A stretch of DNA of 64,000 nt from an uncultured Alphaproteobacteria bacterium. Its GTDB lineage: Bacteria; Pseudomonadota; Alphaproteobacteria; HIMB59. The stretch is from NCBI GenBank assembly GCA_902575065.1, contig CACGPU010000001.1:1-64000 (forward strand), in the 5' to 3' direction. Positions 8,618 to 17,210 of this stretch are shown here, piece after piece. The notes under the pieces are model-generated. The model was not told where the DNA came from. It did not search any database and worked only from the letters and a program-made list of their open reading frames with translations. How positions within the stretch are numbered: the first letter of the stretch is position 1; each line of letters starts with the position of its first letter. Made by a program: the position numbers and the translations under genes.

Positions 8618-9652
8618 TCATTTAGATTTCATAGACTTCATAACAATGGTTCGATCAATTTCTCCAACTAGCTCTCCAGATTTGGAATTTATTATAGGGT
8701 AGGCCGTATCATCTTCACAAATCTGGTCAATTAATGTTTCAATTTTAGCATTTTCATCTATGCATTTTGTTTTATCTGAAAATAATTTTTTTGACTCATC
8801 AGAACATTCTTTACGCATAACTTTTCCTGCGCTTAATACTTTATATTTTGGAACATCTTCACAAAAATCTTTAACGTATTTATCAACTGGATTTGCCACA
8901 ATTTCTTCAGGTGTTCCAACTTGAGAAATCTCTCCATCTTTCATAATAGCAATATGATCTCCCATTTTTATTGCCTCTAAAAAATCATGAGTAATAAAAA
9001 CCATAGTTCGTTGTAATTTTTTTTGAATGTCTAAGAGTTCATCTTGCATTTCTCTTCTAATCAATGGGTCTAAAGCAGAAAATGGCTCATCAAATATTAA
9101 GATTTCTGGCTCAACTGCCATCGCACGTGCTAAACCAACTCTTTGTTGCATTCCACCTGATAGCTCTCTTGGATAATTATTATGCCAACCTTTTAAACCA
9201 ACTAGATTTAAAGACTCTGTAGCCTTGTCTAATCTTTCTTGTTTTTTTTCTCCTCTAATTTCTAAACCATAAGAAATATTTTCAAGAACTGTCCGATGTG
9301 GAAAAAGTCCAAAGTGTTGAAATACCATACTCATTTTATTTCTTCTAAGATCAAGAAGGCTATTTCTACTAATTTTTGTAATGTCAATATCATCAATAAT
9401 TACCGATCCAGATGTAGGTTCAATTAATCTAGTTAAACATCTAACTAAAGTTGATTTTCCACTACCTGATAATCCCATTACAACAAATGTTTCACCTTTT
9501 TGAATGGAAAAGCTGACATCTTTGACAGCTATTACATGTCCGGTTTTTTCTTGTACTTCGTCTCTACTTAAATTTGGATCTAAATTGTCTAAAATTCTTT
9601 TTTCATCATTACCAAAAATTTTCCATATATTTGAGCAAATAATTTTATCCAT
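8618..9652 (-). CDS. Betaine/proline-type ABC transporter ATPase (ProV/OpuAA-like)
   Basis: ATP-hydrolysing subunit of a quaternary-amine importer. The 344-residue protein has Walker A GLSGSGKST (about residue 59), the signature LSGGMQQRVG, Walker B LIFDEPFSAL and the H-loop FITHD. The N-terminal extension with DEVQEKTGHVIAVKDVSF is characteristic of ProV/OpuAA and not of generic ATPases. The C-terminal tail (about 265-344) is a shortened CBS-like region, a module that in OpuA senses ionic strength. Unlike usual proVWX operons, this gene is transcribed away from its permease (97 nt between starts), so the two halves are probably driven from a shared divergent promoter region. Confidence 0.92.
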   Translation of the reverse strand: MDKIICSNIWKIFGNDEKRILDNLDPNLSRDEVQEKTGHVIAVKDVSFSIQKGETFVVMGLSGSGKSTLVRCLTRLIEPTSGSVIIDDIDITKISRNSLLDLRRNKMSMVFQHFGLFPHRTVLENISYGLEIRGEKKQERLDKATESLNLVGLKGWHNNYPRELSGGMQQRVGLARAMAVEPEILIFDEPFSALDPLIRREMQDELLDIQKKLQRTMVFITHDFLEAIKMGDHIAIMKDGEISQVGTPEEIVANPVDKYVKDFCEDVPKYKVLSAGKVMRKECSDESKKLFSDKTKCIDENAKIETLIDQICEDDTAYPIINSKSGELVGEIDRTIVMKSMKSK

Positions 9653-9749
9653 ATTATCCTGGTTAAAGGCTATTATAATTGTGAATTAATACTATTAAAA
9701 TAAAATTATTTTTATAAATTCTTATATAGTTGAATAAATATAATTAAAT

Positions 9750-11873
9750 ATGTCTTTAAATCAAAATATAGCTACTAAAAATAAATTAAATAAAAATATA
9801 ATTTTTTACTTAAGTATTTTTATCATTGGGGCAGTAGCTTATTATCTATCGATTATTAATGAGGACCCTACTGTATTTCCTAAATCTATTACTGATGAAT
9901 TTAAATTTACCGCATGGATAAATGCTGGAGAAGATTATTTAAAAGATAACTATAGATGGATAACGAGATTATTTGCCTCTTTTTTACAAGCTGGTTACAT
10001 GGCATTGGAAAATTTCTTTGTTGAGTCTCCGTGGATTTTAATAATGTCTTTAATGGCTCTTCCAGCTTTAGCATATGGTGGTATTAAACTTGCTCTATTT
10101 TGTATGTTTACAGTTTATTTCTGGGGTGCAGTTGATATGTGGGAAGTCTCTATGCAAACATTAGCATTAATGGGCTTATCAGTAATTTTATCTGTAATTT
10201 TTGGAGTTATCCTAGGGATACTCAGTTCTCAAAGTGATAGATTTGAAAATTTTTTAAAACCTATCTTGGACACCATGCAAGTCATGCCTGCCTTTGTATA
10301 TTTATTCCCTGCTATGTTCTTTTTTGGAATTGGCGGTGCTCCAGCAATACTTGCTACACTAATTTATGCTATGCCTCCAATTATTAGGTTAACAAATTTA
10401 GGGATAAGACAAGTATCTAAAGAAACAATAGAGTCAGCTGAGTCTTTTGGATCTAATAAATTTCAACTTTTATTTAAAATTAAAATACCGATGGCCTTAC
10501 CAAGTATCATGATGGGTGTTAATCAAACAATTATGATGGCTTTAGCTTTAGTTGTTCTTGCAACTTTTATTGGTGCCGAAGGTTTAGGTGGTCAAGTATG
10601 GCAAGCAATTAGAAAATTAGATGTTGGTTGGGCGATGGAAGGGGGCTTGTGTATTTTATTTATGGCAATAATGTTTGATAGAATAAGTAGTGCTATTAGT
10701 AAAGAAAAAGAAACCTTACCTGATGATGTAAAAAAATTTTACTTATTACCGCAAAATTTACACAGAAACCCTTTAGCAAACTTGATTGAATTACCTTTGA
10801 GAATATCTGTAAAGCTCACAAATATATTTTTTACAACTATTGTTAATGTTTTTGCTAGTTTAATTGCTAGCTTTATTTCTTTTTTTAATAAGTCTCAAAA
10901 AGGTTCAGTTAAAAATTTTATAAACCAACGATATTTTTTATTTTCATCATTTTTAATTTTTATCTTTATTTATATTTTTGATGCATACATTTATAGTATA
11001 GGAACTTTTCCAGAAACTTGGGCAATTGATATTCAAAAACCAATAGAAGATACTGTCAAGGCAATGACTCTTGATCCTGGTTTTATATCATTTGCAAAAG
11101 GCATGAAGTATTTTGTTTACTTATATTTGCTAAACCCATTAAATTTATTTCTAACTCAGATACCTTGGTGGTATACAATGATTGTTTTTATCCTTATAGG
11201 ATATGTGACAGTTGGAATAAAGTTTGCCACCATCACCGCAATATTATTAGCCTTTATTGGAGCTACAGGTATGTGGGTGCATTCAATGATTACGCTATCT
11301 TCAGTATTAGTTTCAGTTTTAATTTGTTTTGTAATAGGAGTACCACTTGGAGTAATAGCATCCTACAATAAATGGTACAGAGATATCCAAAATGTTGTTT
11401 TAGATGCAATGCAAACTTTGCCTTATTTTTGTTATTTAATTCCTGTTTTAATGTTTTTTGGAGGAAATATAGTATCTGCAGTTATTGCAACAGTTATATA
11501 TTCTGTACCACCAATAATAAGATTAACAGCTCTTGGGTTGTCACAAGTTTCAGGGAGCTATTCAGAGGTATCTAAATCTTTTGGAGGAACAGGAATTCAA
11601 ACTTTAAATAAAGTAAAATTTCCACTAGCTGTTCCCAGTCTCGTCATGGGCTTTAATCAAACTGTAATAATGGCTTTTGCAATGCAAATTGTTACACCAT
11701 TGATTGGAGGAAAAGGTCTAGGACTTCAAGTATTTAATGCACTTCAAAGATCAGATACAGGAAGAGGTCTATCAGCTGGTTTAGCTATCGTTCTTCTAGC
11801 TATTATCATCGATAGGATAACCCACGCCTGGACTAAGAAACAAAGACAAGCCCTTGGATTAGATAAATCGTAA
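9750..11873 (+). CDS. Betaine-type ABC transporter, fused double permease (ProW-ProW)
   Basis: A 707-residue inner-membrane protein that contains two complete ProW/OpuAB-type permease domains in tandem. Domain 1 (about 80-315) carries ESAESFGSNKFQLLFKIKIPMALP and domain 2 (about 470-700) the matching SEVSKSFGGTGIQTLNKVKFPLAVP; both are the EAA-like loops that contact the ATPase. The two halves are similar but not identical, so one polypeptide supplies both sides of the pore. It is divergent from the ATPase gene and its stop overlaps the start of the molybdoenzyme gene (TAATG at 11871), which ties transport to that enzyme by translational coupling. Confidence 0.92.
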   Translation: MSLNQNIATKNKLNKNIIFYLSIFIIGAVAYYLSIINEDPTVFPKSITDEFKFTAWINAGEDYLKDNYRWITRLFASFLQAGYMALENFFVESPWILIMSLMALPALAYGGIKLALFCMFTVYFWGAVDMWEVSMQTLALMGLSVILSVIFGVILGILSSQSDRFENFLKPILDTMQVMPAFVYLFPAMFFFGIGGAPAILATLIYAMPPIIRLTNLGIRQVSKETIESAESFGSNKFQLLFKIKIPMALPSIMMGVNQTIMMALALVVLATFIGAEGLGGQVWQAIRKLDVGWAMEGGLCILFMAIMFDRISSAISKEKETLPDDVKKFYLLPQNLHRNPLANLIELPLRISVKLTNIFFTTIVNVFASLIASFISFFNKSQKGSVKNFINQRYFLFSSFLIFIFIYIFDAYIYSIGTFPETWAIDIQKPIEDTVKAMTLDPGFISFAKGMKYFVYLYLLNPLNLFLTQIPWWYTMIVFILIGYVTVGIKFATITAILLAFIGATGMWVHSMITLSSVLVSVLICFVIGVPLGVIASYNKWYRDIQNVVLDAMQTLPYFCYLIPVLMFFGGNIVSAVIATVIYSVPPIIRLTALGLSQVSGSYSEVSKSFGGTGIQTLNKVKFPLAVPSLVMGFNQTVIMAFAMQIVTPLIGGKGLGLQVFNALQRSDTGRGLSAGLAIVLLAIIIDRITHAWTKKQRQALGLDKS

Positions 11874-14218
11874 TGGGTTTTAAGAAAGATCTTCCCTTAA
11901 CTAGTTCGCATTGGGGAACTTATAGAGCAAAAGTAAATAATGGGAAAGTCACAGAATTAATTGGATGGGAAAATGATAAAGATCCATCACCAATAGGACC
12001 AGGTATTCTAGACATTCACGATAATCAAACGCGAATTGATAAGCCTATGATAAGAAAAAGTTGGATCGATAATGGACCAGGAACAAACAATAACTTAAGA
12101 GGAATAGATCCTTTTGTAGCTGTATCTTGGGATGAAGCTGAAAATATAGTGGCCAAAGAATTAAATAGAGTAAGAGAAAACTTCGGTAATTCTTCAATAT
12201 TTGGTGGATCTTATGGCTGGGCTAGTGCTGGAAGATTTCACCACGCTCAAAGCCAATTACATCGTTTTTTAAATTGCATTGGTGGCTACACAAGATCAAA
12301 GTTTACTTATAGTTTTGCAGCAGCAGAAGCAATGGTCCCCCATATACTTGGAAGTTATAGAGCCTATCTTGATACCTGCACTAGTTGGGACTCAATCGAA
12401 GAAAACACAGAACTATTTGTATGTTTTGGAGGAGTTCCTTTAAAAAATGGTCAAATAGCTCAAGGTGGAACCGGGAGTCATAATCAAAAAGAAAAACTAA
12501 TTAGTTCTGCTAAAGCTGGCATAAAATTTGTAAATTTAAGTCCACTGAAAAGTGACTTATTAGACGAAGTTAAAGGAAAATGGTTACCCTTAAGACCTAA
12601 TACTGATGTTGCAATTATGCTCGGCCTAGCACACACTCTATACAAAGAAAATTTATATAGTGAAATATTTATTGAAAAATACACAGAAGGATTTGATATT
12701 TTCTTACCATATCTTTTAGGAGATTTAGATGGAGTTGTAAAAGATGCTAATTGGGCTTCAGAAATAAGTGAAATCTCATCAGAAGAAATAATATCTCTAG
12801 CAAGGGACATGTACACAAAGCGAACTATGATATCTGTTAGTTGGTCTTTAACTCGCCAAGACCATGGTGAACAGCCTTTTTGGGCAGCAATTATGCTTGC
12901 GTCAATGTTGGGTCAAATAGGTTTACCAGGTGGTGGTTTTGGATTTGGTTACAGTGCAACTAATCACATTGGTGGGCAGTTTTCTATTATTCCTGGTGCT
13001 GCTTTTCCGCAATCTGACAATAAAATTGATAATTTCATCCCAGTTGCAAGGATAAGTGATTTACTTTTAAATCCAGGTAAAACTTTTCATTTTGATGGTA
13101 AGGAGTATGAATATCCTGATATTAAATTAATTTATTGGGCAGGTGGAAACCCATTTCATCATCATCAGGATATTAATAAACTTTTGCTAGCTTGGCAAAA
13201 ACCTGAAACCATTATTTCTAATGAATGGTGCTGGAATACTTTAGCTAAATATTCAGATATTATCTTACCTTGTACCACCCCACTTGAAAGACAAGACATA
13301 ATGCTTACCCCAAGAGATCCTTATGTAATTTCAATGTCAAAATTAGTTGAGCCTTTTGAAGAGGCTAAAAGTGATTTTGATATTTTTAAAGGAATTGCAA
13401 AAAAAATGGATATCGAAAATCTTTTTACTGAAGGAAGAGATGAAGAAGATTGGCAAAAATGGATTTATCAAGAAACTTCAGTCAAATCAAAGACATTAAA
13501 AAATATTGATTTTCCTAGCTATCAGGAGTTTAGAAAAATTGGGTGGTTTAAAGTTCCACCACCAAAAGAAAATACAATAATGTTAAAAGATTTTAGAGAA
13601 GATCCTATTAAATTCCCACTCTCCACTCCAAGTGGAAAAATAGAAATATATTCCAAAACAGTAGATAGTTTTAATTATGATGATTGTCCTGGTCATCCAA
13701 CCTGGTTAGAGCCCTGTGAATGGCTTGGAAATAAAAATAAAAACTATCCTTTACATTTAATATCTAATCAACCAAAAAATAAATTACATAGTCAAATGGA
13801 TCACGGAGGTTATAGTAAATCTTTTAAAATTAAAGATCGTGAACCAATTGAAATGAATAGTGTTGATGCGAGCAGTCGTGGAATAAATGAGGGAGATATA
13901 GTAAAACTTTTTAATGATAGAGGTGCCTGTTTAGCTGGTGTAAACATTAATGATAATATTCGCCCTGGAGTTGTTCAAATTAGTACTGGTGCATGGTACG
14001 ATCCTGAGGATACTAAAAAATTAAAAACTATTTGTAAACATGGCAATCCTAATGTCCTTACAAAAGACAAAGGAACTTCAAAATTAGGTCAAGGTCCTAT
14101 AGCACACTCATGTCTTATCGAAGTAGAATTAGTTAAAGATAATATTTCTCCTGTGACTGCATTTGACCCTCCTGTTATTATTCGTGATTATAAATCTAAT
14201 AGAGTCATTGATAAATAA
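11873..14218 (+). CDS. Molybdopterin S-/N-oxide reductase (DMSO reductase/biotin sulfoxide reductase family)
   Basis: A 781-residue molybdenum enzyme with bis-MGD cofactor, most like BisC and DorA/TorA. It starts SHWGTYRAKVNNG without any twin-arginine signal, so it should be cytoplasmic like BisC. The segment GGSYGWASAGRFHH holds Tyr114 and Trp116, and FTYSFAAAE holds Ser147; by my count these match the active-site Tyr, Trp and Mo-ligand Ser of Rhodobacter DMSO reductase. From knowledge of the family, the Tyr is absent from TMAO reductases, so an S-oxide substrate is favoured. No Cys cluster for an FeS centre is seen at the N-terminus. It overlaps the permease by 1 nt and abuts the GcvT-like gene exactly, so its substrate is probably what the transporter imports. 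Confidence 0.9.
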   Translation: MGFKKDLPLTSSHWGTYRAKVNNGKVTELIGWENDKDPSPIGPGILDIHDNQTRIDKPMIRKSWIDNGPGTNNNLRGIDPFVAVSWDEAENIVAKELNRVRENFGNSSIFGGSYGWASAGRFHHAQSQLHRFLNCIGGYTRSKFTYSFAAAEAMVPHILGSYRAYLDTCTSWDSIEENTELFVCFGGVPLKNGQIAQGGTGSHNQKEKLISSAKAGIKFVNLSPLKSDLLDEVKGKWLPLRPNTDVAIMLGLAHTLYKENLYSEIFIEKYTEGFDIFLPYLLGDLDGVVKDANWASEISEISSEEIISLARDMYTKRTMISVSWSLTRQDHGEQPFWAAIMLASMLGQIGLPGGGFGFGYSATNHIGGQFSIIPGAAFPQSDNKIDNFIPVARISDLLLNPGKTFHFDGKEYEYPDIKLIYWAGGNPFHHHQDINKLLLAWQKPETIISNEWCWNTLAKYSDIILPCTTPLERQDIMLTPRDPYVISMSKLVEPFEEAKSDFDIFKGIAKKMDIENLFTEGRDEEDWQKWIYQETSVKSKTLKNIDFPSYQEFRKIGWFKVPPPKENTIMLKDFREDPIKFPLSTPSGKIEIYSKTVDSFNYDDCPGHPTWLEPCEWLGNKNKNYPLHLISNQPKNKLHSQMDHGGYSKSFKIKDREPIEMNSVDASSRGINEGDIVKLFNDRGACLAGVNINDNIRPGVVQISTGAWYDPEDTKKLKTICKHGNPNVLTKDKGTSKLGQGPIAHSCLIEVELVKDNISPVTAFDPPVIIRDYKSNRVIDK

Positions 14219-15415
14219 ATGGGAAATTTACAAGAAGAAGCTGATCTAAACAAAACAATTAAAATTAGTGCGCGTAGATTTGAAGAGTCTCCATTCATTC
14301 AGCGTACTAATACTTCGAATATGGTCAGAGGTGTCTATGCAGGAAGATACTTTCCTATGAAAATTGATGAAGATCCTTTAGAAAAATATTGGCTTTTAAG
14401 ACAAAAAGCTCTTTTATTTGATGTCCCAGAAAAACCGATAGAAATATCAGGAAAAGACTCAGTTTCTTTTTTGAATAAAGTGCTGACAAGAGATATTTCA
14501 AAAACAAAAATTGGCAGAGGTTATTATGCACTCGCCTGTACGCCAAAAGGTGGAATTTTCATGGATGGAGTTTTATTTAGATTTGATGAAGAAAAGTTTT
14601 GGTACGTTCAAGCAGACGGCCCATTTGAAGATTGGCTTATTGCTCATAGTTCAAATTATGATATTCAAATAAAAGACCCTAAATCCAGAGTTCTTCAAAT
14701 TCAAGGTCCGGCATCAATCGATATTATGAAGTTAGCTTCTAATGGAAAGATTGATGAAAATATGCCTTATTTTACATCCAATTTTTTTGATCTAGGAGGG
14801 CAAAATTTATATGTTTCAAGAACAGGTTTTACAAATGAATTAGGATTTGAAATTTTTTGTGATGGTTTTAACACAGACCATTTGGCTCTATGGGACTATC
14901 TTATTGAATGTGGTAAACCATATGGTATGCAATTTTCTGCCTCTAGAGCCATGACTATTAGAAGAATTGAGGGTGGTATTTTTGGAAATTTAACTGATAT
15001 AGATACAACAATTACTCCTTTCGAAGCAGGCCTAGGGTATTTTGTGAATATGGATAAAGATTTTATCGGTAAAGATGCATTAATTAAAAAAGATAAAAGG
15101 ACTTGTTTATTTGGAATAACATGTAAAACAGCAGTTCCTAAAGCCGGAAGTAAAATAAACATTAATGATAAAGAAGTCGGCTACATAACAGCAGGTGTAC
15201 CATCTCCAACACTCGAACAAGGAATTGGTTATGTAAGATTTTATAAACCAAATGATTATATAAATAAAGAGATAAAAATAATTCTCCCAGATAATTCTTC
15301 ACACACCGGAGTCGTTGTAGATTTACCCTTTTATGATAAAGAAAAAAAAATTGTAAAGGGGATAGATAGATCTATTCCCATTAAACCTGATAGTTATTCT
15401 TTTGATGCAAAATAA
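14219..15415 (+). CDS. GcvT-fold aminomethyltransferase / folate-dependent demethylase family protein
   Basis: A 398-residue protein of the glycine-cleavage T-protein family, which transfers a one-carbon unit from an amine or sulfonium to tetrahydrofolate. Visible family features are DVPEKPIEISGKDSVSFLNKVLTRDI, CTPKGGIFMDGVLF, the YVSRTGFTNELGFEIF motif (T-protein: TGYTGExGFE), and the C-terminal barrel ending in IGYVRF. Relatives include GcvT, DmdA and the folate domains of sarcosine and dimethylglycine dehydrogenases. It does not start like SAR11 DmdA, and no gcvH or gcvP is nearby, so a dedicated demethylase of an imported compound is favoured over glycine cleavage. It directly abuts the molybdoenzyme and overlaps the SDR gene. 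Confidence 0.88.
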   Translation: MGNLQEEADLNKTIKISARRFEESPFIQRTNTSNMVRGVYAGRYFPMKIDEDPLEKYWLLRQKALLFDVPEKPIEISGKDSVSFLNKVLTRDISKTKIGRGYYALACTPKGGIFMDGVLFRFDEEKFWYVQADGPFEDWLIAHSSNYDIQIKDPKSRVLQIQGPASIDIMKLASNGKIDENMPYFTSNFFDLGGQNLYVSRTGFTNELGFEIFCDGFNTDHLALWDYLIECGKPYGMQFSASRAMTIRRIEGGIFGNLTDIDTTITPFEAGLGYFVNMDKDFIGKDALIKKDKRTCLFGITCKTAVPKAGSKININDKEVGYITAGVPSPTLEQGIGYVRFYKPNDYINKEIKIILPDNSSHTGVVVDLPFYDKEKKIVKGIDRSIPIKPDSYSFDAK

Positions 15416-16193
15416 TTTTCTTAAAAATAAAAAAATTATTTTATCTGCTGGTGCTTCTGGGATAGGTTTAGCTATTGTAAAATTATTACTATTACAAGGT
15501 GCTTTTGTTTATACTTGTGATATTGATAAAAAAAATATTAATAAACTGAAAAAAAATTCATACTTTAATAAAAAACTTTTTATATCAGAATGCGATGCTT
15601 CAAAAGAAGATGAGGTAAAAAAATTTTATAAAGAAATATCAAATAAAACCAAAAAAATAGATGGACTTATAAATAATATTGGAATAGCTGGACCCACATC
15701 TCCTTTAGAGAAAATTAAATCTGATGATTGGGAAAAGACTTTACATGTAAATGTTAATAGTCATTTTTATTTTACTAAATATGCAATACCCATGATTAAG
15801 AAATCTAAAAATGGCTCAATCATCAATATTTCCTCTACAGCTGGTATTGATGGTTTTCCTAATAGGTCACCTTATGCGGCAAGCAAATGGGCCTTAGTTG
15901 GTATTACTAAAACTTTAGCAATGGAATTAGGTAAATTTAATATACGAGTAAATGCAATATGCCCGGGTTCTGTTAAAGGTGCGAGAATGATGAGGGTCAT
16001 AAAAGCGAAAGCAAAAATGTTAAAGCAATCTGTAAGATCAATTGAAAAAGATTTTGTTTCTATGAGTTCTTTAAAACAATGGGTTTATGAAGATGATATA
16101 GCAAAAATATGTTCCTTTTTAATTTCTCAAGACTCCCTTAGAGTCTCAGGTCAAGTAATTTCTATTGATGGAAATACTGAGAGAATGGATTAA
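15405..16193 (+). CDS. Short-chain dehydrogenase/reductase (SDR)
   Basis: Classical SDR of about 262 residues. Cofactor loop SAGASGIGLA (TGxxxGIG variant), NNIG in place of NNAG, catalytic Ser in INISSTAG, and Tyr-Lys in SPYAASKWA are all present. The ATG at 15405 is preferred over the TTG three bases upstream; it overlaps the stop of the GcvT-like gene by 11 nt. It converges on the DUF849 gene, the two stops overlapping by 4 nt (16190-16193). The family oxidises alcohols to ketones; with the neighbouring beta-keto acid cleavage enzyme it would fit conversion of a 3-hydroxy acid to a 3-keto acid that is then cleaved, a carnitine-like logic (inference). Confidence 0.9.
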   Translation: MQNNFLKNKKIILSAGASGIGLAIVKLLLLQGAFVYTCDIDKKNINKLKKNSYFNKKLFISECDASKEDEVKKFYKEISNKTKKIDGLINNIGIAGPTSPLEKIKSDDWEKTLHVNVNSHFYFTKYAIPMIKKSKNGSIINISSTAGIDGFPNRSPYAASKWALVGITKTLAMELGKFNIRVNAICPGSVKGARMMRVIKAKAKMLKQSVRSIEKDFVSMSSLKQWVYEDDIAKICSFLISQDSLRVSGQVISIDGNTERMD

Positions 16194-17077
16194 GTTTTTA
16201 TTAGCTTTAAATAATCTCTAGTCTCTTGGGGACTCATAATAGAGGAGCCCAACTCATGAACTATTTTTATTGCCTTTTCAACTAATTGTGGATTAGTTGC
16301 AAGTTTTCCCTTTGATAAATATAAATTATCTTCAAGCCCAACTCTGGGATTACCTCCAAGTAAAACTGTTTGTGCAACAAAGGGCATTTCATTTCTTGAA
16401 ATTGCAAAGCCTGACCAAATAGCATTTTTAGGCATGACATCTAACATTGCAATCATAGCTGTAGTTTTTGCTGGAGCTCCCCAGGGAATTCCTAAACACA
16501 TTTGATATAAGGGTGGGTCACTAAGTAGTCCTTCTTCATAAAGTTGAGCACCAAACCACATGTTACCTAAATCAAATGCTTCAACTTCAGGTTTAACCCC
16601 AATTTCTTTTAATCGTTTTGCTGCTTTTCTTAAATCATTTGGAGTATTGACTGCCAACACAGAACTATCACCAAAATTTAATGTACCAGCATCAAGTGTA
16701 CAAATTTCCGGAAGTAATTCCTCTACATGAGATATTCTTTCCATAATATTAGCCATATCTGTATATGGACCAAAATCCATTGGGTTATCTCCTTCACCTA
16801 TATCTAAATCACCTCCCATACCGGTTGTTAAATTAATAATTACATCAGTGTCACTAGATCTAATTATTTCAACTACTTCCTTATAAAATTCAAATTTTCG
16901 ACTAGGCGTTCCATCTTCCTCTCTGACATGAATATGAACTATAGATGCACCTGCTTGAGCAGACTCTATTGCGGATTTAGCTATTTGTTTTGGAGTCTTT
17001 GGAAGATCTGGATGTTTTGATGCAGTGTCACCGGATCCATTAACAGCACATGTAAGAAATACTTTAGTTTTCATCAT
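16190..17077 (-). CDS. Beta-keto acid cleavage enzyme (BKACE, DUF849)
   Basis: A 295-residue TIM-barrel zinc enzyme that condenses a beta-keto acid with acetyl-CoA and splits it into acetoacetate and a new CoA ester. Family marks are the start KVFLTCAVNGSG, the zinc-binding HIHVREEDGTPSR with its two His, the INLTTGMGGD strand, and CTLDAGTLNFGDS. Known members act on 3-keto-5-aminohexanoate or dehydrocarnitine; specificity is not readable by eye. It is the only gene on its strand here, reading towards the SDR, with 133 nt of divergent spacer before the binding-protein gene. Alternative starts at 17077 and 17074 are equivalent. Confidence 0.9.
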   Translation of the reverse strand: MMKTKVFLTCAVNGSGDTASKHPDLPKTPKQIAKSAIESAQAGASIVHIHVREEDGTPSRKFEFYKEVVEIIRSSDTDVIINLTTGMGGDLDIGEGDNPMDFGPYTDMANIMERISHVEELLPEICTLDAGTLNFGDSSVLAVNTPNDLRKAAKRLKEIGVKPEVEAFDLGNMWFGAQLYEEGLLSDPPLYQMCLGIPWGAPAKTTAMIAMLDVMPKNAIWSGFAISRNEMPFVAQTVLLGGNPRVGLEDNLYLSKGKLATNPQLVEKAIKIVHELGSSIMSPQETRDYLKLIKT

Positions 17078-17164
17078 TTTTAATAGTATTACACTTAATT
17101 AATTAATAAAAAACATATTTTATAGGATTTTGTTACCTATTAATGAATAAATAACATATGTACT

Positions 17165-17203
17165 TTGACTATTTTTTGCTAATATAAATACTTTATGGGA
17201 GGG
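17165..17203 (+). promoter_or_regulatory. Candidate promoter and strong Shine-Dalgarno of the betaine-type binding protein gene
   Basis: TTGACT at 17165-17170 followed 16 nt later by AATACT (17187-17192) resembles a sigma70-type promoter. A strong GGGAGGG at 17197-17203 sits 8 nt before the ATG at 17211. Most genes in the window lack a recognisable Shine-Dalgarno, so this fits high translation of a periplasmic binding protein. The -10 is imperfect and would leave a very short leader, so the promoter part is tentative. Confidence 0.4.
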
Positions 17204-17210
17204 ATACTCT

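Noticed and set aside
11165-11575. Two consecutive plus-strand open frames within the fused permease
   Set aside because: Out-of-frame readings of a hydrophobic gene with clear domain motifs in the main frame.
12484-12816. 110-codon open frame on the minus strand within the molybdoenzyme gene
   Set aside because: It lies wholly inside a well-supported gene on the other strand, has no ribosome site and resembles no protein; a shadow frame.
14219-15415. Naming the GcvT-fold protein DmdA (DMSP demethylase)
   Set aside because: The fold is shared, but the N-terminus and several motifs do not look like SAR11 DmdA; only the family is supported.
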